DNA from: Ligustrum vulgare
Taxonomy: Eukaryota > Streptophyta > Magnoliopsida > Lamiales > Oleaceae
DNA length: 64,000 nt
Assembly: GCA_963555705.1 (NCBI GenBank)
Contig: OY743189.1
Span: 7,643,501-7,707,500 of the forward strand
Reading direction: 5' to 3'
Part shown: in pieces, positions 10,580 through 22,827 of the stretch
Numbering within the stretch: position 1 is the first letter of the stretch
Layout: every line of letters begins with the position of its first letter
Notes under the pieces: generated by a model
Database searches by the model: none
What the model was told of the DNA's origin: nothing
Seen by the model: only the letters and a program-made list of their open reading frames with translations
Made by a program: the position numbers and the translations under genes

Positions 10580-11425
10580 TTCGTCCAAAACACAAGAAAT
10601 AATATGCATTAGAATTCATTTTTCAAAATACTGTATAGGGAATTGAGACATTATTTAAAAAATCACTTACATATTCCCTCAACCAACATGAAAATTGTTC
10701 TTCTCGTAAACCATAAAATCGTGCATCAGACATTTGGGGATACAAAGTTCTCATACATTTATCAAACTCCCTACATATATAATGAGAAACTATAATACAG
10801 ATAAGAATACATTTAAATGTACATAATTGAAATAAATTATAAAAACTTACACCATAAAAGGGGTTACTTGCTCACAATTCAAGAGCACATACATTGAAGC
10901 TTCTCTAAATTCCTCATTTGTCGATAATCTGATATTATGATGTTGTCACCAAATTAACGTCCATGATGGGTAAAAATTGATAATCGTCCCTGGGGATCAA
11001 CAAGACCTCCATCTTCATTCCTTAATACACGGTTAAATCTTATTTCAATATTTTGATCAAAATACAAAGAGCAAAAAGTTGATGTTTCCTCTACTACGTA
11101 TGCCTCTACAGACTACAATAGATGCCTCAACATGAGCCCAATTTTTCACCATCTTTTTAAGTAGTGTAAAAACCTGTGATACACGAAATCAATATTATTC
11201 TCATTTGAATGATAATTTAATTATTGAACATGTGATACCTCTCAAAAGGATACATCCAATGATATTGAACAAAACCTCCAACCATTGCTTCATATGCTAA
11301 ATCAACGGGTAAATGCACCTTTGAATCAAAGAATCTTGGTGCAAATATCATTTCGAGCTTGCATAATGTTGCAATAATATTTTGTTTCAATTGTTGTAAC
11401 TATCACCCTTAATACATTAGAACAA
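10580..11425 (-). pseudogene. TNP2 DUF4218-like middle part
   Basis: Minus-strand readings LPVDLAYEAM, GGFVQYHWMYPFERY and KNWAHVEASIV are the conserved DUF4218 core of plant CACTA transposases. Stops and frame shifts are frequent. The right-hand end is cut at 11430 by an LTR-type insertion; the gene resumes at 13030. Confidence 0.75.
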
Positions 11426-11429
11426 ATAT

Positions 11430-13026
11430 TGTGATGCCCCAAATCTAAGAGTTTAACAACTTGAAGTGTTACAAAATTCTTACTTCTATTTATTTGTTTT
11501 AATTTAAGCAAAACATAACATGGTTGTATAAACCACTATTTCTTAGTAAACTAAAGTTTTGTCCTTATAATTTAAAGAAAATCCAATATTTCAACAACAA
11601 TATAAAAAAGTAGCATCACTTAGAATTTAAATAGCATAATTAAACATTTATTTAATGAAATATGAACAAAGCATGAAGGCCGATAGTAATTTAATAATGC
11701 AATATAATTGAAAAGCCATTAAAATAAAATAACGATAATCTAGCCTTTTTATTTGTAACATTTTACTTGGAAACCCATGGGTAGATACTCATCCAATCCT
11801 CCACGCATCCAACACTAACCATTTTAATCTAAAAATTTAAAGTAAGACTGAGTATTTTGAAAACATTCAATAATACGTGCAAATTTCAATTCAACATAAT
11901 ATAAATATAGAGTACATTCTATACCAAATTTTTTTTCTTAAATTTAGAGAAACTGACCGCGATAACAACTAGCATGAGGAGTTTCTTTAGAATTCCTAAC
12001 CTAAAGGATTTAACATTAGACATGATGGTCTATCCCGAAGGACTTAACATAAAATCGATATGAAGGCCTTAAGGCATAAAAGTAACAATATATCGACATC
12101 ATGAAGAATTTATAATTTAACAGTTAGACTTTTGATATCTTACCTTAACAAGTCAAATAGATTTTTGAAAGAACATATGATTGCATGTCAAAAAATCTTC
12201 GGGCCTAGTCCGCACGATTTTGCTCTTGGGCTTTCACTTAAAAGGTCTCATACCAATTGGGAATAGTCTTTTATCTTATAATTAGTCATATTTTCCTTAC
12301 CCAGGCAATGTGGGATTGTGGTTGCTACAAGCACCCCACCTAAAGGGGCACAACATCCTCATTGGTCACACTTCTTACTAGGCTTAGGTTCTAATGTAAG
12401 GATTTTAATCTATCGTGTGGGCTTATAGGTGAATTATTGTGTATTGAATCAAATGCTATCAAATTTGGTTAAGCCCATTTAAAGTGATCTAATAAGGATT
12501 TTGTATATTGGGCTTTCATGCATCTAATTAATGTATGGACTTCAATGTGCAGATACCAGACCATTATTCCTAATTTCATGATGGGCCAAATTAGGTTAAA
12601 CAGGGAATTCAGTATATAAAGTCGGTTATGGTCCCTGAGTCACACATACTATTCATTCTATTCTGACATCCCATCAGAGAGAAAATAAGTACTACGTGTT
12701 GATTTGGAAGATCCAACCGCCATAATCGTTCAACGTGAACCATGTTGGATTAAGATAAACTTCCGCTTCAGTTAATTTATTCTTGATAATTCAGCTTGAT
12801 GATTTTTGGATCATTGATAAACAATTATCCGAAATAAATTTCTTACATTTAATTCCATTTGTAATATCCAATTTACTTGGTATTACATTGTCCTCTTTTG
12901 GCCTAGGTTGCACAATTTTGCTTTTGGGCTTTCACCTGGAAGGCCTCATACCAATTGAGAATTCCTTTAGCTTATAAATTAGTTATATTTCCTTTACATA
13001 AGTGATGTGGGATTGTGGCATCTACA
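11430..13026 (+). mobile_element. Old LTR remnant inside TNP2
   Basis: This piece starts TGTGATGCCCCAAATC, ends GTGGCATCTACA and splits the TNP2 reading. Flanks AATAT and AAAAT agree at 4 of 5 bases, a plausible aged target duplication. The 3' end is present twice: about 130 bp at 12206-12329 recurs at 12898-13026, both ending in a GTGGGATTGTGG...CTACA phrase. A second LTR-like piece may be nested at 12395-12847. No coding content was found. Confidence 0.5.
12395..12847 (+). repeat. Possible nested solo LTR
   Basis: It starts TGTAAGG and ends TTCTTACA, with flanks TCTAA and TTTAA (4 of 5 match). A TATA-like TATATAAAG lies near 12613. It separates two parts of the older remnant. The evidence is limited to ends, flanks and promoter. 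Confidence 0.4.
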
Positions 13027-13029
13027 AAA

Positions 13030-14117
13030 ATACTTATAAAATAAGCTTCCCAAATTGATTTAAACAACAAGTCCTTTAATGCAATCGGTAGCAATCTTTG
13101 GATAAAAATATGACAATCATGGCTCTTAATTCCATAGAACTCGCAATTACCCTTAACACAATGTGAAATGTTTGATGTTCTTAGATTTCTAATCTAAATG
13201 CATATTTCTGACTTTTTTTCATTAGGCAAGCTATAAGAAGCCTTCAGCATGAACATTTTTTTCAATTTTGTGTTTTCATGTATATGAAGTTCTGGATGGT
13301 TGCAATAAAGCTCCAAATCCTTTCTAGCCTTGAAGTTATCTTTGTTTTTTACTTTTTATATCCACAATTGTGTTGAAAACATTGTTGAATATATTCTTTT
13401 CAATGTGTATCACATCTAAACTGTGCCTTATGGGATATATATCCCAATGAGGCAACTCCCAAAAAATGCTCCTCTTCACCCAATTATGGCTATAACCAAA
13501 ACCTTCAATTTCTTTTCTGTTATCAGTTATGCCACTTGTAATGAATGACAAGTTCTCCACTATACTTCGCAACTCTTCACCAGTTAGCTGATGTTGCGCC
13601 ATATCATTCTCAACTCTACCTTTATAAATTTGTCTCTTTGTTTTCTAAATGTATGGCCAGTGGTAGGAATTGATGGTGTCAATAAAAAAAATCGTTTCCC
13701 TCCATTTTTAAGCTTGAAAGATTTAGTTTGACCCATACAGTATAGAAAAGACTTCAGACCTTGGGAACTCCATCCAGACAACATGTCATATCCTGGAAAA
13801 TCACCGATAGTCCACATCAATGAAGCTTTCAATTGAAAATTCTTCTTCGTATGTCTGTTATAAGTTTCAACATGTTCCTTCCAAAGCATTTTTAGTTCGT
13901 TAATGAGAGTAGATAAATAAACATCAAGATTTTTTTTTCTTGACTCTTTCGGTCCAAGAATAACCATACTAAAAATCTTTTCTTGTTGCAAGCACCTCCA
14001 TGGAGGAAGATGGTACAAATTACTCATTACTGGCCAACATGGGTATTGCACATTAGAAATGCTAAAAGGGTTGAACCCATATGTGTACAAGCAAAGGCGT
14101 ACACTTCTCTTCAACAT
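13030..14117 (-). pseudogene. CACTA transposase TNP2, N-terminal part (minus strand)
   Basis: Two ORFs (14117-13584 and 13602-13336) plus a tail to 13030 give the standard TNP2 series: YGFNPFSISNVQYPCWPV, NLYHLPPWRC, ILGPKESRKKNLDVYL, MLWKEHVETY, TIGDFPGYDMLSGWSSQG, FWELPHW, LDVIHIEKNIFNN, and finally a reading like FYGIKSHDCHIFIQRLLP. One frame shift near 13600 separates the two large pieces. The gene continues at 11425 after the LTR insertion. The N-terminus is lost at about 14195, where another repeat begins. Confidence 0.85.
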
Positions 14118-14194
14118 GAGTATTGCATATTAGACATTAGACATGTTAAAAGGGTTGAGGAAAAGTTCAATCAAAGTGCTTACAACCTGCTGCT

Positions 14195-14948
14195 GACCGC
14201 AAGTGTACGGATCGTATAAGTAATAAAGTGGATTATGAATCCAGATATCGAACCCACGGGAATTGTATAAATATTATTTTAGATTGCAAATCCTTAACGG
14301 GAACTTGAAAAGCTTTGGTTTTGAGAATTTTATTTCAAAGACTAAACTAATGATTAAAATAAAGAAACGATGAAAAATTGACTTAAAACTATAAAAAACA
14401 AACGCGTTAGAATTATGAATCCATTTTAACCAAATCATCTATATTTTGACTAAATCATTTAAATACAAATCCTGGGTTTTGAATATTCGTGTTCTTAAAA
14501 TTACTTAAGTCTCCTTTCGAGCGATGCATAAAAACCTTTTTCTAAATGCAAATTGACTATATTTCTATGACAATTAAACAAATTGAAAAGCATTAAAGGA
14601 TCCGTGAACACTCTCAAGGATAACACAAAGTATAGGGGTATATTTCCATCCCCTATTAAATTTTGTGGCAATTAAATAACTTCTAATAAATTCCTACTCT
14701 TTCGAACATAGGAAAAGATCAAGACAATCACGCAGAAGCTCACCAAACAATTTTATAATAATAAATGAACTATTTAATTGCATCAAACCCATAAACTGTA
14801 TAAATTAAATAATAAGTAAAAACACGGAATAAAATATTTTAAACTTCACCATAATCCTAACACCAGATACCTAGCCTAGATACATAATTGAAAATAATTC
14901 ACAAGAATAATGGCTAGATATCACCCTATTCATGTTCTTGATCCTTGG
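14195..14948. other. Repeat-like non-coding DNA
   Basis: It starts TGCTGACCGCAAGTGTACGG, a phrase type I associate with plant intergenic repeats. It truncates the TNP2 remnant and is itself interrupted by copy B at 14949. There is no coding region and no defined end. Confidence 0.35.
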
Positions 14949-15863
14949 TGATGTGATCCGGACCGGGCATCGAAGGGCGAAGTCTAGCCATCGGCAATAT
15001 GATAGTGATCTACGTGCAAAACGGAGCAAGTTCCGTGTTGGGGTCGAGCCGAGAAGGGGAAAGGATCGAGCCAAGGCAGGAAATCAAACAATAAGGCAGA
15101 ACGTGATTCACGGCCGTAACCTTCATTTTTACGGCCGTAACATCCTTAAGGCAGAAACAGGCAGAACGTTGATTACGGCCGTAAGAAGTTTATCACGGCC
15201 GTAAAACTGAATTGAAATATTTTACGGTCGTAACATATTGATCACGGCCGTAACACCTGATTGAAATCTGAGACAGAATGTTCGTTACGGCTGTAAGCTA
15301 TATATTCACGGCCGTAATTCAAGATTCCGGATTTTACCAATTATTTTGTTTCCTTTTATTATTTTAGGTTATTTTCCTATTTTAGAATTTTAGTCTATTT
15401 AGAATTCTATTTTGAGTAAATTAGATGCTAGGTTATTTTTCTTATTTATACGCTTTTTCAATTCATTGTAAGGACAGACAAGTTTGAGTTGATTAATAAA
15501 ATTTGTGAGAGGATTCTCCAAAATTGAGAGGTTGAGTTTATTCCCTTTTTCTTGAACTTATCAAAGATCCGATCTTTGTGGCGTTCTTCCAGCAAACTTA
15601 TCAAATATTCGCAAGAATATTTGTGGTGTTTCCAAATTCGATACTTATCAAGGAAATTGACAAGTCCTTGTGGCGTTCACCAATCTTGGTTCTTTAATCC
15701 GCATTGCCATAAATTGCGTCGTGATTGTCGAGTCAAGGCTTTACCGTCGTCTATCCTTATTTTTCGTTGTTTGTCTTGTGTCGAGCTGATCTAGATCTAT
15801 CCTAGGGATTTAAATATCGTTATTCCGCGTGTTCGACGAGATTCCCAGACCGGGATCGCGTCA
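14949..15863 (+). repeat. 5' LTR of copy B with palindrome and hairpin arrays
   Basis: U3 holds eight ACGGCCGT-type palindromes at about 15111-15320 (two with one mismatch), then TATTTATA at 15443-15450, AATAAA at 15495-15500 and three ACTTATC-hairpin-GTGGCGTT units at 15556-15676. In the second unit AAATATTC and GAATATTT pair perfectly around the tetraloop GCAA (15611-15614). Confidence 0.88.
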
Positions 15864-16143
15864 TCTGGTATCAGAGCTTGGATCTATTTCAGATTCTTGA
15901 GTTTCTTGATTTTCTTGATTTTTTCGTGTTCTTCGTGTCAGTCATAATTTTTTTCAGTTTGATCCATAAGAGTCAGTCCCAAAATTCAAAAGTGTTTTTC
16001 TTTTTCGTTTTTCGTCCAAATCCAGTTCTGTTTTTTCTGCCATACTCGTAGTCAAATTCTCTGGCAGATTATTAAAAAAAAAAAAATCTGAAAATTCCAA
16101 ATATTTCCCAAATATTCCGAATTTCCTTGTTCGTGTCTTAAAA

Positions 16144-16708
16144 ATGTCTGATAGAGAGGCTTCTACATCTTCTTCTTCTGTTGGAGACAGGAAACAGCCC
16201 AGGGGTGTGAATAGAAACCTCGGGTAGGAGGAGGAACCTTGAGGAGCCGGTGGAGAGTTGGGGTGAATTAAAAACCATAATGAGGAAGCGGTTTGTGCCT
16301 ACTCATTATTATAGGGATATTTATCAGAGGCTGCAGGGTATGACTCAGGGGTCGAGGAGTGTAGAAGATTATCATAAGGATATGGAGGTGGCAATGATTC
16401 GGGCTAATGTGGTGGAGGATCGGGAAGCTACGATGGCTAGGTTTCTGAGTGGGCTGAATAGAGAAATTGCCAATGTCATTGAGCTGCAACATTATGTGGA
16501 ACTAGAGGATATGGTGCATATGGCCATGAAGGTGGAAAGACAGCTAAGGCGAAAGGGGGCAGCAAGACACTCACCATCTTATCCTGCATCACAACCTAAG
16601 CAAGAATCCAACGATGAACATAACCCGAAAGGGAAGGAGGAGCCTACAACGAAAGGTAAAAATATTTCTGATTCTCAAACTACTCGGGATAGAAATGTTA
16701 AATGCTAA
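16144..16708 (+). pseudogene. Copy B gag remnant
   Basis: An ATG at 16144 opens a short reading MSDREASTSS that stops at 16227. The gag core then follows in another frame: WGELKTIMRKRFVPTHYYRD, LQGMTQGSRSVEDYHKDME, FLSGLNREIANVIELQHY. This is the Retrotrans_gag core of Ty3 elements. Residues between the start and the core appear deleted. The frame ends at RNVKC, in the middle of the zinc knuckle, whose remainder KCLGRGHIASQCPNR continues in the +1 frame. Confidence 0.8.
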
Positions 16709-17818
16709 GTGCTTGGGTAGGGGTCATATAGCATCCCAGTGTCCAAATAGGAAGCTAATGATCTTGCGTGATAATGGTGAAATTAGTTCCGATGATGAAT
16801 TTAAGGGAATGCCTAAGTTAGTGGATGTTGGAGCTAGTAGTAGTGATGAGGAAGGATTGACCTATCCTGAAAAAGATTCACTTGTTAATCGGCATGTCCT
16901 TAGTGCTAGGGCTAGGGTAGATGAAATTGGTGAGCAAAGGGATAATCTTTTTCATACTAGGTGCTTGGTGGGCAAAAAGGCTTGTGGTATGGTGATTGAC
17001 GGGGGAAGTTGTACTAATGTGGTTAGTACAATGTTGGTTGATAAATTAGGTTTAAGCTTGATAAAACATCCGAACCCTTATAAGTTGCAATGGCTGACCG
17101 AGTCGGGAGAGATTAAGGTAAATAAGCAGGCTAGGGTCAATTTTGCGATCGGGGGTTATAAGGATGAGGTGGTCTGTGATGTGGTACCTATGCATGTTGG
17201 TCATATATTGTTGGGGCGACCCTGGCAACATGACAGGAGGGTGGTGCATGATGGGTTTAAGAATCAATATTCATTTGTGAAGGGTGGGAAGAAATTTACA
17301 CTTGTGCCGTTATCTCCAAGAGAAGCTCAAAATGATCAATTGAAAATCAAAAGTGAGTTTGAAAAAAGAAATAAGAGTGTTGAGGCCACGACCTCAGAAA
17401 AAGGAGAGGGTGTGAAAGTTGAAAACAAGAGAGTTGAGGTCACGACCTCAGAAAAAGGAGAGAATGAGTGCAAAAAGAAAAGAGAGTCCACCCCCAAATT
17501 GAGTTTATTTGCACATAGGTTGGTGTACGGAGATCCACACCTTGCACTTAACCGAGCTAACAATTCCCTCCCCAGTTCTTTAAAATCTGTTTTGCAGGGA
17601 CATAAATCAAGCCATGGACTTAAGACAGGGCAGAAACTTGTTGGCACAAATGAGAAGCCCAAAAGGTCGAGAAAGTTGAAGGAGAAAAATGGGCAGCCCA
17701 AAAGTGTAAAAGATCGCATGAAGCTTAAACAAGATCATCAAGCCCAGAAAAGCAGAAGGAGTTTGAAAAGCCGACCAAAATTGGATTCGAGGTCGAATCC
17801 TTTTCAAGAGAGGGAGTA
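16614..17818 (+). CDS. Copy B zinc knuckle and aspartic protease
   Basis: An open frame running to the 3' LTR. It begins in the knuckle (CLGRGHIASQC; the first Cys is in the gag frame). An acidic linker follows, then a retropepsin-like domain: RCLVGKKACGMVIDGGSCTN contains the catalytic Asp-Gly, and HVGHILLGRPWQHDRR its C-terminal part. The tail contains a direct repeat (VEATTSEKGEGVKVENKR / VEVTTSEKGENE, 17377-17463) and a Lys-rich C-terminus. The frame runs on into the LTR to 18074. It could be made only by frameshifting from gag. It ends where pol would normally begin. Confidence 0.75.
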
Positions 17819-18734
17819 TGATGTGATCCGGACCGGGCATCGAAGGGCGAAGTCGAGCCATCGGCAATATGATAGTGATCTACGTGCAAAACGGAGCAAG
17901 TTCCGTGTTGGGGTCGAGCCGAGAAGGGGAAAGGATCGAGCCGAGGCAGGAAATCAAACTATAAGGCAGAACGTGATTCACGGCCGTAACCTTCATTTTT
18001 ACGGCCGTAACATCCTTAAGGCAGAAACAGGCAGAACGTTGATTACGGCCGTAAGAAGTTTATCACGGCCGTAAAACTGAATTGAAATATTTTACGGCCG
18101 TAACATATTGATCACGGCCGTAAAACCTGATTGAAATCTGAGACAGAATGTTCGTTACGGCCGTAAGCTATATATTCACGACCGTAATTCAAGATTCCGG
18201 ATTTTACCAATTATTTTGTTTCCTTTTATTATTTTAGGTTATTTTCCTATTTTAGAATTTTAGTCTATTTAGAATTCTATTTTGAGTAAATTAGATGCTA
18301 GGTTATTTTTTTTATTTATATGCTTTTTCAATTCATTGTAAGGACAGACAAGTTTGAGTTGATTAATAAAATTTGTGAGAGGATTCTCCAAAATTGAGAT
18401 GTTGAGTTTATTCCCTTTTTCTTGAACTTATCAAAGATCCGATCTTTGTGGCGTTCTTCCAGCAAACTTATCAAATATTCGCAAGAATATTTGTGGCGTT
18501 TCCAAATTCGATACTTATCAAGGAAATTGACAAGTCCTTGTGGCGTTCACCAATCTTGGTTCTTCAATCCGCATCGCCATAAAATGCGTCGTGATTTTCG
18601 GGTCAAGGCTTTACCGTCGTCTATCCTTATTTTTCGTTGTTTGTCTTGTGTCGATCTGATCTAGATCTATCCTAGGGTTTTAAATATCGTTATTCCACGT
18701 GTTCGACGAGATTCCCCACACCGGGATCGCGTCA
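17819..18734 (+). repeat. 3' LTR of copy B
   Basis: 916 bp, nearly identical to the 5' LTR, including the palindrome array (about 17981-18190) and the three U5 stem-loops (18426-18546). Confidence 0.9.
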
Positions 18735-20590
18735 CTTGGTCTTCAATTGTGCATTTGATTGTGATGGATTCATCCACAATTGGAGAGCGTTTTGACATGT
18801 AAATATGACAATTGGGAACCCCTAATGTGTTTTTTCTATTTGTCCTTTGTAGGAACCTAAAATTGGTTGAAAATCACGTCCAAGTTTGTTTTCAAAAGAG
18901 TTCCAACTGAAAAATGAAAGTTACCTTCGCGGGAGATCTTTTTGTCTCTGCACAACATTCAGTATTTTGATCATATCCTTATATTCCCTTATCCAATTGA
19001 GGTGATTCAAAGTGCGTTAAAAAGAAAAATTAAAGCGCGGGAGATCTTTTTGTCTCTGCAAAGCATTCAGTATTTTGATCATCTCCTTATATTCCCTTAT
19101 CCGATTGAGGTGATTCAAAGTTTGTTAAAGATAAAAATTAAAGCGCTAGAATTCTTTCTGAAATATAGATTTTCCAATTCGAACATTTACTTCTCCTAAA
19201 TTAGGTCTCAAAGTCCAACTAAAAATTTGTCCTGAATCTTATGCGATTGGAATTAATTTATGGTAATGTTCTTATCATATTCCATTCCTTTTTGACTTCT
19301 ACTTGCATCCAATTGGCTCCTAAAAATCCTCAAGTATCTTATCTTGGTCCGAATCAACCATTGAATATTTGCAATTTGACCCTTCTTCATTTGATTCGTA
19401 CACTTTAGTCCTGAAGTTTCTAATTTCCTTCAATTTCTTATCCAACTCTCAATAATCTTCAATTGAGTCCTTGAATTTATGATTTCTTCTACTTCTGATC
19501 CACATTAATGGTTGATTGACCTCTGCAAGTGCTAGTTTGCACAATTTAGCTCCATTTACCATCCAACTATTCCTTATTTGCTTCAATTGCATCATTTTCT
19601 TAACTTTGAGGTTATTTCTGAAATATAAACAAATAATAACCAAATCAATAGCAAATATTCAGAAATGATGAAAATAAATCTTACTTTTGGCATGGAAATA
19701 AGTGTATAAAATACATTTATCAACACCCCAAAGTAGAACTATTGTTCGTCTTCGAATAATTTAAAACTAAACTATCAACAAAAATGCAAATAACAAATGT
19801 TTTTGTTTTGTTGACTTCTTTACCATGAGCTTCAACAATTCATATTAACAATTCACTTTAGCAAAAAAATATGAACAGCATAAAAATATTTTCATCCATT
19901 TGAAGCTCAACTTTATTCTGTGTGTGTGAGTAGTCAAAAATTAAGTGTAAACTCATGTAAAAATACACTTGACACTGTGTGATTAATCATGCATAAATAA
20001 GTCTGAATCTCATGTTGGTCAAACAATGATTTTCTTTTGATTTTCCTTACAACTCTCATGAATGATCACAATCTTACTTCTTTTCTCTCATATAGCGAGG
20101 TTTTTTCTATTTATATGATTTCTAAACATATATATAATGCATTTCTCACACAATGCAGTCATGATTAGATAAGCATGCACAAAAGATCAAAGGTAGTCCA
20201 CTCCCAAATCTCACACTCCAGTGTTGGAAATCTCAATCAACCAAGCTTATGTCATGCACTTTGTTCCATTTTTCTTTCATTTGGACTACTTTTTCTTTTC
20301 ATGTCCATATCTTTTACCATCTTTGTGCAATATCTTTCTTATTCACTTTCTATATGACTCATGTAGCGATATTTAGGTCGGTGACTCTTAAGCCAGATAA
20401 CTTTAGGGCACCAAGTTCAGAGAACCCCTCAAACTTAATTGCCTAAATCATAAAGGCGACAAAGAAAAGTTAAAGATATTTTAGCGTCTTATGTATAAGT
20501 CTTCTCTCCTTTTGGATTTCTAATTGATCCCTGTAAAGAACTTTGAGCTGATAGCTCTATTTGTATTTGCAGTTGAAGTTGTACATAAAG
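18735..20590. other. Repeat-derived non-coding DNA after copy B
   Basis: It probably continues the repeat split by copy B. It has an exact two-unit tandem repeat at 18928-19143, a phrase 'caacaccccaaagtagaact' near 19720 typical of plant repeats, and AT-rich sequence. No gene is supported. Confidence 0.35.
18928..19143 (+). repeat. Two-unit 108-bp tandem repeat
   Basis: Units 18928-19035 and 19036-19143 each start CGCGGGAGATC and differ at few positions. 108 is a multiple of three, so one frame stays open across both and encodes a 36-residue repeat containing QYFDHxLIFPYPIEVIQS. I do not recognise the protein sequence. Confidence 0.8.
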
Positions 20591-20599
20591 AACTAACAA

Positions 20600-20869
20600 C
20601 GTTACGTTTCTTAGCTATTAGGAAGAATAAGAAGATATACCTTTAGAAGTTGTACTAGAGTTTGTAGAAGAATGAATATTTTCATTGTTACTATATTTAA
20701 TAAATTAGTTGTTATATAATTCATTAATAAAAATTTCACATTTTCGATTTGTAATAATTATGTTTAAAGCTAATGTTTTAGAAAGTGATTCTAGAGCACA
20801 TTGAACTCTAAATAATTTAATGCAAGCATCCATTACAACCGCCCCTTGAAAATTTTGTGGCATGTCTTC

Positions 20870-20923
<54 letters not shown>

Positions 20924-22110
20924 AAATTTGTCCTCCATTGACAAAATAATTTGAAAGAAAAATGGACAGTCTGTAAACGATGAAAAGTAGCTAGCAATTT
21001 CTACCAATTGTAAAATTACACGATTACTAGTTGGGTAATAAACTTAGAATTAACTATGGTTGGATTATAGAAAGATTTCAAAAATATCATAACTTTAAAT
21101 GAGTTTTCTTATTTAGAATCATTTCTAAAAAAATTGATTCTGCTTTGAATTAACGAATGCATTAATAGTATTGGTATAGCCAACACATGATTTTGACATT
21201 AAAAATGTTGAATTACATCTATTTGGAATATCATCAACATATTTTCTTCTTCGCAATCTAAGATTTTTGCAAAAATTTCCAAATTCTTGTTTTCTAGAAT
21301 CTGAACAAGAAATATAATTAATAGCTTCTATAATTATACTTATTTGTGGTGTTATTAATTTCAAACCTTCTTGCACAACTAAGTTATATATATATGACAA
21401 ACACAAACATATATAAAATAATTTAGAATAAAATAGGGGTTTAACTGTTCTAATTAAAATATCAATGCATACAGTTTTTGCACTTGTATAATAAAAAGTA
21501 ACACTAATTAGTTTATTTAACACACCAAAATTATAAAACTTATAATAAATCTTCACACAAATTTACTTCATTATTAGGATATTCAAGTAAAAGAAACGCA
21601 ACAATTCTTTTGTGCATTAACAAATTATTATCAATAAATTGTATTGTAACACAAGTATAAACCACTATGAATAGGTCCCATCCAATAATCAGACGTGAAA
21701 TATATAGTTCAATCAATGTTTTTTTCTTTTTTTTTTCAGCCATTGTACAAAATAATTTCAAAGAATCAAAACGAGTACTATTTCTATTTATACTCATGTA
21801 AGATGGTATACTTTTGTAAGAACTTTTCCGAATACGGATCTTCTGCAAAAGTGAAGGGAATCCATGAACTTTAAAAATTATGACATTCCAACTCTCATTT
21901 GTCCCAGCGAAAAAGCAAATTTAATAAAAGTAACTGATCCACTATCATTAGTGAAAATATTAATTCGAGCTTTAAGATCCAAATGTCTTGTTTCGTCTAA
22001 ATGTTTCTCTTTGTGTCTTCTCAGCACGCCGGTGCCTTGACCATATCTGCATTACATACTATTTTACTATTCTCTTCATTTACTGTAAAAATCTGCCACA
22101 TGACCTGTGA
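20600..22110 (-). pseudogene. hAT transposase remnant
   Basis: The minus strand reads, through frame shifts, the parts of a plant hAT transposase in order. A BED zinc finger (22110-21965) gives VWQIFTVNEENSKIVCN and YGQGTGVLRRHKEKHLDET. A middle part gives TIQFIDNNLLMHKRI. The core gives IVQEGLKLITPQI then DIPNRCNSTFLM (family norm: WNST). The C-terminal part contains NFQGAVVMDACIKL. A (TA)n run at 20875-20920 lies inside the old coding sequence. No terminal inverted repeats or 8-bp duplication were found. Confidence 0.8.
20874..20921. repeat. (TA)n microsatellite
   Basis: About 47 bp of TA dinucleotide inside the hAT remnant, a likely site of length polymorphism. Confidence 0.95.
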
Positions 22111-22827
22111 TATTTTTTTTTCCCTTCAATTTTTAGATGATCTAATTTCTATACAGTAGGGAGATGCTGATTTGTTAAGAACTTAATTGAGAGAGAGAGA
22201 GAGAGATATGATAGATATGATATTTTAGTAAGACAGTAAGTGAAAATAATTTTAATATACCAAGTAACTCATATTTTTTGTAGAAAAAAAGACTGTTACT
22301 TACAATGTAATTAAAATAACATTGACTGATTGATATGGCAATACACAATTAAAAAAATAATAAAACTTGGTAGAGAGCCAAACAACTCTCTGTACAGGTA
22401 GCAGTGCCTCACATGCATATTTGTAGGATAGCTATAGAAAGGCTACAAGCATGCAACCTTATTGCAGCATACATACAGAGCCGTTGAATGTCTTTCTACT
22501 TCAAAATTTTCATTTTTTATACTAGCCATTGGATTAACCGTTGGCCCATGAACTTGTAAACTGTGAACTTCGTGGTTCACACCTTCTTGACCTGTGAACG
22601 GTCCATTCAGTTCTCTGGTCTACTCGCGGTCCTAGGTCCCTACGAGCCTGATTTGACGGGTCTGGTAGGCTCACTTGTCTCGACACCTCTAGTGTAGCAA
22701 TACTCATAGTTTAGAACTTGAGGTAAAATTATAAATTGATACAAACTTTAGGGTGAGCACTTGTTAAAGCTCTTAGAGACAATGCAAAAATGTGCTAGAA
22801 TATATACAGTCCCCAAGCCATTATTAG
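22111..22827. other. Non-coding DNA between hAT remnant and BBE pseudogene
   Basis: It contains a (GA)n run at about 22189-22206. No gene similarity is seen. Confidence 0.35.

Larger units (their letters stand above)
14949..18734 (+). mobile_element. Non-autonomous GAG/protease LTR retrotransposon, copy B
   Basis: A complete 3.8-kb element: LTRs 14949-15863 (915 bp) and 17819-18734 (916 bp) start TGATGTGATCCGGACC and end GGGATCGCGTCA, with target duplication CTTGG at 14944-14948 and 18735-18739. The primer site TGGTATCAGAGC is at 15866-15877 and a purine tract CAAGAGAGGGAGTA precedes the 3' LTR. The LTRs are nearly identical, so the insertion is young. The internal region encodes gag, a zinc knuckle and an aspartic protease but no reverse transcriptase or integrase. 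The LTR termini define a second LTR type, shared with the solo LTR at 33310-34304; the promoter core and U5 are shared with copies A, C and E. Confidence 0.92.

Noticed and set aside
21900..22110. Independent zinc-finger gene
   Set aside because: The BED finger is followed in order by the rest of a hAT transposase.
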